From DATLZM01 sp035559315 (GTDB lineage Bacteria > Actinomycetota > UBA4738 > HRBIN12), in NCBI GenBank assembly GCA_035559315.1, contig DATMBJ010000231.1, forward strand, positions 1 to 46,610: a stretch of 46,610 nucleotides of DNA, written 5' to 3'. Positions 23,986 through 32,197 of this stretch are shown here, one piece after another (the stretch's first letter is position 1; every line of letters starts with the position of its first letter). Below the pieces are notes generated by a model. The model saw nothing but the letters and a program-made list of their open reading frames with translations. It ran no database searches and was not told the origin of the DNA. The position numbers and the translations under genes were made by a program.

Positions 23986-24014
23986 TTGTCTACCGAACGG
24001 TAGAGACCGATAAT
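23986..24014 (+). promoter_or_regulatory. Promoter with overlapping inverted-repeat operator for the lipid operon
   Basis: A -35 TTGTCT (23986-23991) and a -10 GATAAT (24009-24014) are separated by exactly 17 bp, and the GTG start follows the -10 by 7 nt. TCTACCG-AA-CGGTAGA, a perfect 7-2-7 inverted repeat, covers 23989-24004, that is, the end of the -35 and most of the spacer. A repressor bound there would block RNA polymerase. The TetR gene at the operon end is the obvious candidate. This is the most complete promoter in the window. Confidence 0.7.
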
Positions 24015-24021
24015 CTGCCGC

Positions 24022-26316
24022 GTGGTAGAGAACGGCAGCGCGACGGCCGGGCCGTCGATCGTCGAGCGGCTGGCGGGGAAGACGGTCCTCGTGACCGGGG
24101 TGACCGGCTTCCTCGGGCAGGCGTTCCTCGAGCGCCTCCTGCTCGACTTCCCTTCGACCCGCGCGCTGGTCCTGGTCCGCCCGAAGCTCGGGCAGACCGG
24201 CCGCCAACGCGTCGAGCACGTCCTCCGGGGGAACGCCTTCCGGGTGCTCCGGGAGCGCGAGGGCGAGGAGGGCGTGGGCCGGATCCTCGACGAACGCGTG
24301 GAGGTGGTGGAGGGCGACTTCGCGGCGGGGGACGAGCCGCGCTTCCCGCCGGGGATCGACGTGGTCGTCCACTGCGCGGCCACGGTCGCCTTCGACGAGC
24401 CCATCGACGAGGCGTTCCAGACCAACGTCCTCGGCGCGCTCCGGCTGTACCGGGCGGTCCGGGGAGGGGGCGCCGCGCCCCACGTGGTCCACGTCTCCAC
24501 CGCCTACGTGGCGGGGACCAGGAAGGGCGTGATCCCCGAGGCGACCCTGGACCACCGGGTGGACTGGCGGACCGAGGCCGAGCTGGCCCTCGCCGCCCGC
24601 CGCGAGGTGGAGGCGGCCTCGCGCCGCCCCGAGCAGCTCGACCGCTTCCTGGCCAGGGCCCGGGCCGAGCACTCCCGGGCCGGGCCCCAGACCGTGGCGG
24701 CCGACGCCGAGGAACGGCGGCGGGAGTGGGTCTCGAAGCGCCTGACCGAGTACGGCCGGGCCCGGGCCCAGACCCTCGGCTGGCCCGACGTCTACACCTT
24801 CACCAAGGCCATGGGGGAGCGGGCCGTCGAGGAGCTGGCCCGGGAGGAGGGCCTGCCGCTCTCGATCGTCCGCCCCTCGATCATCGAGAGCGCCCTCCTC
24901 CACCCCTACCCGGGCTGGATCGAGGGGTTCAAGATGGCCGACCCCATCATCCTGGCCTACGGGCGGGGGGCGATCCCCGAGTTCCCCGGGATCCCGGAGG
25001 GGATCGTCGACATCGTCCCGGTGGACCTGGTGGTGAACGCGCTCCTCGCCGTGGCGGCCACGCCGCCGGCCGCCGGGGAGGCCGCCTACTACCACGTCGG
25101 CTCGGGGTTCCGGAACCCGCTCCAGTACCGGGAGCTCTACGAGCACGTGAAGGAGTACTTCGAGCGGCACCCGCTCCCCGAGCGCGACCGGGGCGAGGTC
25201 CGGGTGCCCGAGTGGCGGTTCCCCGGCCACCTCACGGTGGAGCGGATGCTCCGGACCGGGGAGCGGCTGGTCGAGGTCGCCGAGAAGGTCGTGACCCACC
25301 TCCCGAAGTCGAAGGCGATGCGCGACCTCGTGTCCCGGGTGGACCGGGACCGGGCCCGGCTGTCGTTCGTCCGCCGGTACGCGGACCTCTACGGCGCCTA
25401 CACCGAGGCCGAGGTGATCTACACCGACGACCGGGCCCTCGCGCTCTTCCGCTCGCTCCCCCCGGCGGACCGGGCCCGGTTCCCGTTCGACGCGAAGATC
25501 GTGGACTGGAAGCACTACCTCCAGGAGGTGCACTGCCCGGCGGTGACCCAGGGCCTGCGGGTCCTCTCCTCCTCCCGCCCCAGGCCGAAGGTCCAGGTGC
25601 GGGAGCGGGACCGCCTCGTGCTCGCGGTGTTCGACATGGAGGGGACGATCCTCCCCTCGAACGTGGTCGAGTCGTTCGTGTGGGCGCGGCTCGCCGACGC
25701 GACCTGGGACGAGTGGCCGGCGGAGCTGGTGTCCGTGTTCGCGCGGATCCCGAGCTACCTCCTGGCGGACCGGCGGGACCGGGGCGAGTTCCTCCGCACG
25801 TTCTTCCGCCGGTTCGAGGGCGCCTCGGTGGAGGGGGTGGACCGGCTGGTCGACGAGGTGGTGGCCGAGTTCATGCTCCAGAAGACCTCGGCGGCGGCGG
25901 TCCGGAGGATCCGCGAGCACCGGGCCGCCGGGCACCGGACCATCCTGATCACGGCCGCCGCCGAGCCCTTCGTCCGGCCCCTCGCGCCGCTCTTCGACGA
26001 GGTGATCGCGGCCAAGCTCGCGGTCCGGGACGGCCGCTACACGGGCTACCTGGCGGAGCCGCCGCTCGTGGGCGAGGCGCGGGCCGCCTGGCTCCGCCGC
26101 TACGCGGACCGGGAGGGGGCGGATCTGCGGGCCTCCTACGCGTACGCCGACAGCCACTCCGACCTCGCGCTCCTGCGGGCCGTGGGGAACCCGGTGGCGG
26201 TCTCCCCGGACTCGGCCCTGTACCGGGTGGCGCGGCGGCGGCGGTGGCCGATCGAGGAGTGGGGCATCACGGGCGGGATGCCGAGGGTCCGCTTCCCGCG
26301 GCCGGCGGTGCGGTGA
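24022..26316 (+). CDS. Fatty acyl-CoA reductase (NAD-binding_4/FAR type) fused to HAD-IB hydrolase
   Basis: A 764-residue fusion. Residues ~10-370 are an extended short-chain dehydrogenase of the fatty acyl-CoA reductase type: VLVTGVTGFLGQAFLERLL binds NADPH, VHVSTAYVAGTRKG follows, and the catalytic pair is Y258-T-F-T-K262. Residues ~400-520 match the helical FAR C-terminal region. Residues ~530-764 are a HAD-IB domain: motif I is D538-M-E540-G-T, motif II ILITAAAEP, motif III lysine in AAKLAVRDG, motif IV YADSHSDLALL (D710, D714). Motif I has Glu in place of the usual second Asp. Expected reaction: acyl-CoA to alcohol or aldehyde, plus a phosphatase step. First gene of a five-gene operon. 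Confidence 0.85.
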   Translation: MVENGSATAGPSIVERLAGKTVLVTGVTGFLGQAFLERLLLDFPSTRALVLVRPKLGQTGRQRVEHVLRGNAFRVLREREGEEGVGRILDERVEVVEGDFAAGDEPRFPPGIDVVVHCAATVAFDEPIDEAFQTNVLGALRLYRAVRGGGAAPHVVHVSTAYVAGTRKGVIPEATLDHRVDWRTEAELALAARREVEAASRRPEQLDRFLARARAEHSRAGPQTVAADAEERRREWVSKRLTEYGRARAQTLGWPDVYTFTKAMGERAVEELAREEGLPLSIVRPSIIESALLHPYPGWIEGFKMADPIILAYGRGAIPEFPGIPEGIVDIVPVDLVVNALLAVAATPPAAGEAAYYHVGSGFRNPLQYRELYEHVKEYFERHPLPERDRGEVRVPEWRFPGHLTVERMLRTGERLVEVAEKVVTHLPKSKAMRDLVSRVDRDRARLSFVRRYADLYGAYTEAEVIYTDDRALALFRSLPPADRARFPFDAKIVDWKHYLQEVHCPAVTQGLRVLSSSRPRPKVQVRERDRLVLAVFDMEGTILPSNVVESFVWARLADATWDEWPAELVSVFARIPSYLLADRRDRGEFLRTFFRRFEGASVEGVDRLVDEVVAEFMLQKTSAAAVRRIREHRAAGHRTILITAAAEPFVRPLAPLFDEVIAAKLAVRDGRYTGYLAEPPLVGEARAAWLRRYADREGADLRASYAYADSHSDLALLRAVGNPVAVSPDSALYRVARRRRWPIEEWGITGGMPRVRFPRPAVR

Positions 26317-26361
26317 GGCCCGAGGTGGCGCGAGCGGGGCGGATCGGGAGGGGGTGAGGCG

Positions 26362-27567
26362 GTGCCGACGCGGTCGCTCGAGCTCTTCCGCTCGGTCCCC
26401 CGCTACCTCGCGGCCCGGGCCGTGGGCTCGCGGGCCCCGGGGCTCCTCACCGGCCCCCTCTCGACCCTCCGGCTCGTGGACCGGCGCGACCCCGAGCCGC
26501 CCGGCGAGGGGTGGGTGCGGGTCCGCCCGCGCCTCGCGGGGATCTGCGGCTCGGACCTGGCCACGATCTCCGGGCGGTCCTCGTTCTACTTCTCGCCGTT
26601 GGTCTCGATGCCGTTCGTCCCCGGCCACGAGGTCGTGGGCGACCTCCTGGAGGACGCCGGGGACCTCCCCGCCGGGACCCGGGTCGTGCTCGAGCCGGTG
26701 ATCGCCTGCGCGGCCCGCGGCCTCGAGCCCTGCCGGAACTGCGCCGCGGGGGACACGGGCCGGTGCGACCGGGTGACCGCCGGCCACCTGAAGCCGGGGC
26801 TCCAGATCGGCTACTGCGAGGAGACCGGCGGCGGGTGGAGCCGGGGCCTGGTCGCGCACCGCTCCCAGCTCGTGCCGGTCCCCGACGCGATGCCCGACGA
26901 GGTGGCCGTGCTCCTCGAGCCCCTGGCCTGCGCGGTGCACGCCGCGCTCCGGGCCCGGGTCGAGCCCAACGCGGAGGTCCTGGTGGTGGGGGCGGGGGCC
27001 ATCGGGCTCCTCACGCTCCTCGCGCTCCGGGAGCTCTCGGCGGCCGGGCGGATCGTGGTGGTGGCCAAGCACCCCCGCCAGCGGGACGCGGCGCGCGCCT
27101 TCGGCGCGTCCGAGGTCGTCCCGCCCGCCGAGGCCCTGAACGCGGTACGCCGGACGACCCGGGCGCTCAAGCTCCGGCCGGAGCGGGGGGCGCCGTTCCT
27201 GCTCGGCGGGGTGGACGTCGCGATCGACGCCGCCGGCTCGCGGAGCGCCCTCGACCTGGCCCTCCGCTCGGTCCGGGCCGGCGGCCGGGTGGTGCTCGCG
27301 GGGATCCCCACCGAGGGCGTCGACCTCACCCCGGTCTGGTTCCGGGAGCTCGAGGTCGCGGGGGCCTACACCGGCGGCACCGAGCGGCTGGACGGGGCGG
27401 CGCGGCGGACCTCGGAGCTGGCGATCGAGCTGGCGGCCCGGGCGCCGCTCGGGGGCCTGGTGGGGGCGGTCTACCCCCTGGGGTCCTGGCGGGAGGCGAT
27501 CGACCACGCCCTCGCCGCGGGGCGCCTGGGCACCGTGAAGGTGGCCTTCGACCCGCGGCGGGACTGA
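26362..27567 (+). CDS. Zinc-type medium-chain alcohol dehydrogenase (MDR family)
   Basis: A 401-residue MDR dehydrogenase. AGICGSDLATISG holds the catalytic-zinc cysteine, VPGHEVVGDLLE the histidine-glutamate pair, and EPCRNCAAGDTGRCDR a structural-zinc-like cysteine cluster, although the first cysteine (ACAARGLEPCRNC) is spaced unusually. The Rossmann motif is VLVVGAGAIGLLTLLAL. A GGGAGGGGG precedes GTG 26362. As the second gene of the operon it may oxidise or reduce the alcohol/aldehyde or a glycol intermediate. Substrate unknown; threonine/sorbitol-dehydrogenase-like in general pattern. Confidence 0.85.
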   Translation: MPTRSLELFRSVPRYLAARAVGSRAPGLLTGPLSTLRLVDRRDPEPPGEGWVRVRPRLAGICGSDLATISGRSSFYFSPLVSMPFVPGHEVVGDLLEDAGDLPAGTRVVLEPVIACAARGLEPCRNCAAGDTGRCDRVTAGHLKPGLQIGYCEETGGGWSRGLVAHRSQLVPVPDAMPDEVAVLLEPLACAVHAALRARVEPNAEVLVVGAGAIGLLTLLALRELSAAGRIVVVAKHPRQRDAARAFGASEVVPPAEALNAVRRTTRALKLRPERGAPFLLGGVDVAIDAAGSRSALDLALRSVRAGGRVVLAGIPTEGVDLTPVWFRELEVAGAYTGGTERLDGAARRTSELAIELAARAPLGGLVGAVYPLGSWREAIDHALAAGRLGTVKVAFDPRRD

Positions 27568-27584
27568 CGACGGAGGAGGGAGAG

Positions 27585-29171
27585 GTGACGAGACCGGGGT
27601 TCGTGCTGGAGGTGGACGAGCGGACTCCGCCGCTCCTCGTGCACGAGGGGGAGGGGTTCCGGCTCCAACGGTTCCCGCTCGGGACCCGGGTCGTGTACCC
27701 GCCGGACCCGCTGCCGGGGATCCGCGACCTGCCGGGGGCCATCGAGCAGGCGCTCCTCCACCCGCTCGGGAGCGAGCCGCTCCCCGAGCTGCTCCGGCCG
27801 GGGATGCGGCTCACGATCGCGTTCGACGACATCTCGCTCCCGCTCCCCCCGATGCGCACCCCCGACATCCGCCAGCGGGTGATCGAGGCGGTGCTCGGGA
27901 TCGCGGCGCGGCGGGGGGTGGAGGACGTGAAGCTGATCGTCGCCAACTCCCTCCACCGGCGGATGACCCCCCGGGAGATCGAGCGGACCGTGGGCGAGCG
28001 GGTCTTCCGCTCCTTCTTCCCCCGCGACCTCACGAACCACGACGCCGAGGACCCCGTGGGGCTCGTCGAGGTGGGGCGGACCGAGAAGGGCGAGGTGGTC
28101 GAGATCAACCGCCGGGCCGCCGAGTCCGACCTCCTGATCTACGTGAACATCAACCTGGTCGCGATGGACGGGGGCCACAAGTCGGTCCCCGTGGGCCTGG
28201 CCTCCTACCGCTCGCTCCGCCACCACCACAACGTCGAGACCATGCTCCACTCGAAGAGCTACATGGACCCCCGCCCGGAGGCGTCGGCGATCCACGCCTC
28301 CTGCATGCGGATGGGGAAGGTGCTGAAGGACGCCGGGCTCCGGATCTTCACCATCGAGACCACGCTCAACAACGAGACGTTCCCCCGGGAGTTCGGCTTC
28401 CTCAACAAGCGCGAGTGGGAGTGGTCCCTCGCCGACCAGGCGATGTACCTCGCGGCGAAGAAGGCGAACGACGCGGCGCCGGCCAGGGTCCGCCGGGAGG
28501 TGTTCCGCCGGATCGAGGCCCCCTACGGCGTCACGGGGATCAACGCCGGCGACACCGACCTGGTCCACGCGCGGACCCTCGAGAACCTCCACCGCCAGCA
28601 GCTCGTGGAGGTCCAGGGGCAGAGCGACGTGCTGGTCGTGGGCCTCCCCTACATCTGCCCGTACAACGTGAATTCGATCATGAACCCGATCCTCGTCCAC
28701 TGCCTGGGGCTCGGGTACTTCTTCAACCTCTACCGGGGCAAGCCGCTGGTGCGGCCCGGGGGCGTGATGATCCTGTTCCACCCGGTGCCCTGGGAGTTCC
28801 ACCAGGTCCACCACCCGAGCTACGTGGACTTCTTCGAGGAGGTGCTGGCCGAGACGACGGACCCGGCGACGATCGAGTCGAAGTACGAGGAGCGGTACGC
28901 GACCGACCCCTGGTACGTCCACCTGTACCGCCGGAGCTACGCCTACCACGGCGTGCACCCGTTCTACATGTGGTACTGGGGCGCCCACGCCCTGGACTAC
29001 CTGGGCGACGTGATCTTCGTCGGCGGTGACCCCAAGGCCTGCGCGCGGATGGGCTACCGGGCGGCGACGACGTTCCGGGACGCCCTGGAGATGGCCAGCG
29101 ACCGCGTGGGGCGCGACCCGCGGATCACCTACTTCCACTGCCCGCCGCTCGCGCTCGCGGAGGTTCGGTGA
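27585..29171 (+). CDS. LarA-like (nickel-dependent lactate racemase family, DUF2088) protein
   Basis: A 528-residue protein whose N-terminal half follows LarA. K199 in GGHKSVPVG matches the lysine that tethers the nickel-pincer nucleotide (LarA K184), and H215 in LRHHHN lies 16 residues later like the nickel ligand H200. H124 (ANSLHRRMT) corresponds to H108 and D82 to D72. However, the arginine of the LarA D-x-T-R-P motif is L85, and the position of LarA H174 is not histidine. This implies another substrate. The C-terminal ~220 residues are rich in Tyr, His and Trp and unlike LarA. No larBCE cofactor genes are in the window. GGAGGAGGG precedes GTG 27585. Confidence 0.7.
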   Translation: MTRPGFVLEVDERTPPLLVHEGEGFRLQRFPLGTRVVYPPDPLPGIRDLPGAIEQALLHPLGSEPLPELLRPGMRLTIAFDDISLPLPPMRTPDIRQRVIEAVLGIAARRGVEDVKLIVANSLHRRMTPREIERTVGERVFRSFFPRDLTNHDAEDPVGLVEVGRTEKGEVVEINRRAAESDLLIYVNINLVAMDGGHKSVPVGLASYRSLRHHHNVETMLHSKSYMDPRPEASAIHASCMRMGKVLKDAGLRIFTIETTLNNETFPREFGFLNKREWEWSLADQAMYLAAKKANDAAPARVRREVFRRIEAPYGVTGINAGDTDLVHARTLENLHRQQLVEVQGQSDVLVVGLPYICPYNVNSIMNPILVHCLGLGYFFNLYRGKPLVRPGGVMILFHPVPWEFHQVHHPSYVDFFEEVLAETTDPATIESKYEERYATDPWYVHLYRRSYAYHGVHPFYMWYWGAHALDYLGDVIFVGGDPKACARMGYRAATTFRDALEMASDRVGRDPRITYFHCPPLALAEVR

Positions 29172-30091
29172 TGGGCCGCGGGGGCTCGTTCCTGGACGAG
29201 GTCCGGACCGTCGCCCGCGGGTTCCGCTGGGGACGCCGGCCCCTGGTGCCGGCCGCCGCCGAGGCCCAGGCCGAGCCCCGGCGGCCGGGGCAGTTCCCCA
29301 CGGCCTGGGCCCGGACCCCGCTGGCCCGGGCCGCCCGCGAGGCGATCCTCACGCTCGGGATGCGGCCGCTCGTGTGGACCGAGACTGCGCCGCGGGTGTA
29401 CGGGCTGGAGAACCTCGAGGGGCTCGAGCCGCCGGTCCTGTTCGTCTCGAACCACACGAGCCACCTGGACGCCACGCTGATCCTCACCACGCTGCCCCGG
29501 CGGTGGCGGGAGCGCACGGCGACCGGCGCGGCGGCCGACTACTTCTTCGACACCTGGTGGAAGTCGATCGCCACGGCCCTCGTCTACAACGCGTTCCCGA
29601 TCGACCGGAGCGGCCGCGGCCGGGGGACCGCGAGCGCCCGCCAGATGCTCGCCGATGGGTGGAGCCTGATCGTGTTCCCCGAGGGGACGCGCTCGCCCGA
29701 CGGGTGGATGCAGCGGTTCCGGACCGGCGCCGCCCGGCTCGCGATCGAGCACCGGGTGCCGGTGGTGCCGATCGCGATCCGCGGCGCGTTCGCCGCGATG
29801 CCCCGGGGTCGCGCCTGGCCGCGGCCCGGGCGGCTGCCGATCTCCGTCCGGTACGGCGCGCCGATCTTCCCGCGGGAGGGCGAGGACCACCGGGAGCTCA
29901 CCCGGCGGATGTACCAGGCCGTGGCCGAGCTGTTCGACGAGGACCGCAGCACGTGGTGGGAGGCGCAGCACCGGGCGAGCCGCGGGGAGACGCCGTCCCC
30001 GGCGGGGCCGGCGGGGCCGCGGTGGCTGCGGGTGTGGGAGGCCTACCGGCCGCTCCCCCGGCGGGGCCCGCGTCCTACCTGGCGGCGGTGA
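29171..30091 (+). CDS. PlsC-family 1-acyl-glycerol-3-phosphate acyltransferase
   Basis: A 306-residue acyltransferase. The catalytic HX4D motif is N-H95-TSHL-D100 and the glycerophosphate-binding FPEGTRSPDG is at residues 169-178, with VPVVPIAIRG as block IV. The N-terminal ~70 residues are a basic, Pro/Ala-rich extension. The ATG shares a base with the upstream stop (TGATG), so translation is coupled to the LarA-like gene. Within this operon it could acylate a fatty alcohol-derived or glycerol-derived acceptor rather than serve general phospholipid synthesis; that is inference. Confidence 0.88.
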   Translation: MGRGGSFLDEVRTVARGFRWGRRPLVPAAAEAQAEPRRPGQFPTAWARTPLARAAREAILTLGMRPLVWTETAPRVYGLENLEGLEPPVLFVSNHTSHLDATLILTTLPRRWRERTATGAAADYFFDTWWKSIATALVYNAFPIDRSGRGRGTASARQMLADGWSLIVFPEGTRSPDGWMQRFRTGAARLAIEHRVPVVPIAIRGAFAAMPRGRAWPRPGRLPISVRYGAPIFPREGEDHRELTRRMYQAVAELFDEDRSTWWEAQHRASRGETPSPAGPAGPRWLRVWEAYRPLPRRGPRPTWRR

Positions 30092-30104
30092 GGGGGCGGG
30101 GAGG

Positions 30105-30743
30105 GTGGCGCGCACCGGCGGCGAGCGGCGACGGCGGGTCCTGATCGAGGAGGCCATCCGGCTGTTCGGCCGGCAGGGCTACCACGGCACGAGCCTCGAC
30201 CAGGTGGCGCAGGCGGTGGGGATCCGCAAGCAGACCCTCCTCTACTACTTCCCGACGAAGGACGCGCTGCTCCAGGCGTGCCTGGCCGCCGCGGCCCAGC
30301 GGCTGGCGGAGGTGCTGAACGAGGCGCTGGCCGACGCCGACTCCTACTGGGAGCGGGCCGAGGCCGTGATCCGCGCGGTGTTCCGGCTGGCCGAGGAGTG
30401 GCCGGAGTTCCCCGCGTTCGTCCGGGAGGCCGGGCGGCTCGGCCCCGAGGCGTTCGAGCGGTTCGCCGGGGTGCTCGACCCGCTGCGCCGCCGGGCCATC
30501 GCGTTCCTCGAGTCCGGGATGGCGCGGGGGGAGATCCGCCGGCAGGACCCCGCGCTGCTCCTGTTCACGCTGTACACGGCGGTGGTCGGCTCCCTCACCG
30601 AGGCCAGCGTCCTCCGGGCGGTGGTCGGCGAGGACAAGGGACGGGCCTCGCTCCGGCGCCGGGAGCGGGAGGTGGTCGCGTTCGTCCGGGCCGCGCTCGC
30701 GCCCGCGGGGGCCGCGGAACGGGGGCCGGCCCGCGCCCGCTGA
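30105..30743 (+). CDS. TetR/AcrR-family regulator of the lipid operon
   Basis: A 212-residue TetR protein. The N-terminal HTH is RRVLIEEAIRLFGRQGYHGTSLDQVAQAVGIRKQTLLYYFPTKDAL in pattern (residues ~10-55), with the typical LYYFPTKDALL recognition end. The C-terminal ligand-binding domain includes a TetR_C-type helix set (RRAIAFLESGMARGEIR). It is the last gene of the operon, 13 nt after plsC. The 7-2-7 repeat at the operon promoter is the likely operator, giving feedback by an acyl-CoA or product; binding is not demonstrated. Confidence 0.9.
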   Translation: MARTGGERRRRVLIEEAIRLFGRQGYHGTSLDQVAQAVGIRKQTLLYYFPTKDALLQACLAAAAQRLAEVLNEALADADSYWERAEAVIRAVFRLAEEWPEFPAFVREAGRLGPEAFERFAGVLDPLRRRAIAFLESGMARGEIRRQDPALLLFTLYTAVVGSLTEASVLRAVVGEDKGRASLRRREREVVAFVRAALAPAGAAERGPARAR

Positions 30744-30753
30744 GGGGGCCGGG

Positions 30754-31122
30754 GTGGCGATCCACGTGGTCCGGCTGTACCGGGAGGAGGCGCGCCGGGC
30801 CCCGCGCCCCCGGTTCCTCGTGGACCGGGTGTGGCCGCGCGGGGTCGGGCGGGAGGAGCTCGGGATCGACGCCTGGCTCCGGGACGTGGCCCCGAGCGAC
30901 GAGCTGCGCCGGTGGTTCGGCCACGAGCCCTCCCGGTGGGAGGGGTTCCTCCGTCGCTACTTCGCCGAGCTGGACCGGAAACCCGACGCCTGGCGGCCGC
31001 TCCTCGAGGCCGCCCGACGCGGCGACGTCACGCTGCTCTTCGGGGCCCGGGACGAGGAGCGGAACAACGCGGTCGCGCTCCGCGAGTACCTCGAGCGGAA
31101 GCTCGCGGAACGCTCGGGTTAG
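30754..31122 (+). CDS. DUF488-family protein (YeaO-like)
   Basis: A 122-residue protein beginning IHVVRLYREEARRAPRPRFLVDRVWPRGVGREEL, the signature of the DUF488/YeaO family, with GARDEERNNAVALREYLE at the C-terminus. Function is unknown. It lies 10 nt after the TetR gene and could be co-transcribed. Its TAG stop overlaps the TAA stop of the convergent TolB-like gene by two bases. Confidence 0.88.
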   Translation: MAIHVVRLYREEARRAPRPRFLVDRVWPRGVGREELGIDAWLRDVAPSDELRRWFGHEPSRWEGFLRRYFAELDRKPDAWRPLLEAARRGDVTLLFGARDEERNNAVALREYLERKLAERSG

Positions 31123-32156
31123 CCCTCCGGGGGCGGCGGCCGCCAGGCCGGCGTGTAGTCGTTCGCCGGGTCCCGGGTGAGGTTCCGTTCGTGGGACCCG
31201 TCCGCCCGCATCACGTAGATCTCGTAGTTCCCGTCCCGGAGCGAGGTGAACGCGATGAACCTCCCGTCGGGCGACCAGGCGGGGTTCAGGTCCAGCCCCG
31301 GGGCCCGCGTGAGCCGGCGCAGGCCGCCGCCGTCCACCTCCATCGCCCAGATGTCGTAGTCGCCCCCGCCCCGGTTCGACGAGAACGCGATCGTGGTGCC
31401 GTCGGGCGACCAGGCGGGGTCGCCGTTGTAGGAGCGGCCCGAGGTGAGCTGGGTGATCCGCCCCGTCGCCACGTCGAGGACGAACAGGTGGCGCTCGCAG
31501 GACGGGTCGGTCGGGGAGCAATAGAGGTCCTCCTTGCTCGTGAACAGCAGCCGTCGCCCGTCCGGGGACCACTCGGGCGTGAGGTCGGCCAGCCGGTCCA
31601 CGGTGAGGGCCACCCGCTGGCCCGAGAGGCGGTGGATCGCCCAGATCTCGGGGATCCCGGTCTCGTCGGACTCGAAGGCGATCGTGGTGCCGTCCGGCGA
31701 CCAGGCCGGGGAGGCCTCCCGGGTGGGGGTCTCGGTCAGCCGCTCGAGCCCGTCGGGCCCGAGGACGTACAGGTCGAAGTTGGGATCGGAGAGCCCCCGG
31801 TCGGCCTCGGCGAAGACCAGGCTCCGTCCGTCGGGCGACCAGGCCGGGTGGAGCTTCGTGCCGGCGCCCCCCGTGACCTGGACCGGGTTGGCGCCGTCGG
31901 CGTCCATCACCCAGAGCTGCACCGTCCCGGTTCGACCGGAGACGAATGCGATCGCGCCCCGGACCTCGGCGAGGGGCAGGAGGACCTCGAGGGGCGCGGC
32001 GGGCGGAGCCGCCGCCGTCGGCGATCCCACCTCCGTGCCGGGCGACCCTCGCTCGGTCGGCGGGTTCGCCGTCCCGGCTCCGCCGTCGAGCCGGCAGGCC
32101 GCGAGGAGGAGGGGCACGAGGCCCAGCGGGGCCATGAGCGCGAGCCGCGCGCGCAC
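31119..32156 (-). CDS. TolB-like beta-propeller lipoprotein
   Basis: A 345-residue protein. The N-terminus is a lipoprotein signal peptide with lipobox LLLAAC, followed by a Thr/Pro-rich linker and a beta-propeller. Five WSPDG blades (for example HPAWSPDGRSLVF, SPAWSPDGTTIAF, TPEWSPDGRRLLF, DPAWSPDGTTIAF, NPAWSPDGRFIAF) plus a final YTPAWRPPPPEG make the six-bladed TolB/PD40 pattern. It would sit on the outer face of the membrane, perhaps binding a peptide or cell-wall partner; there are no Tol-Pal genes. GTG 32156 is chosen because TATCCT (32168-32163) ends 6 nt upstream. Confidence 0.88.
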   Translation of the reverse strand: MRARLALMAPLGLVPLLLAACRLDGGAGTANPPTERGSPGTEVGSPTAAAPPAAPLEVLLPLAEVRGAIAFVSGRTGTVQLWVMDADGANPVQVTGGAGTKLHPAWSPDGRSLVFAEADRGLSDPNFDLYVLGPDGLERLTETPTREASPAWSPDGTTIAFESDETGIPEIWAIHRLSGQRVALTVDRLADLTPEWSPDGRRLLFTSKEDLYCSPTDPSCERHLFVLDVATGRITQLTSGRSYNGDPAWSPDGTTIAFSSNRGGGDYDIWAMEVDGGGLRRLTRAPGLDLNPAWSPDGRFIAFTSLRDGNYEIYVMRADGSHERNLTRDPANDYTPAWRPPPPEG

Positions 32157-32197
32157 CGACCCAGGATAGGGCCGGGGGCTCCCCGGGCGGAAGCGGC

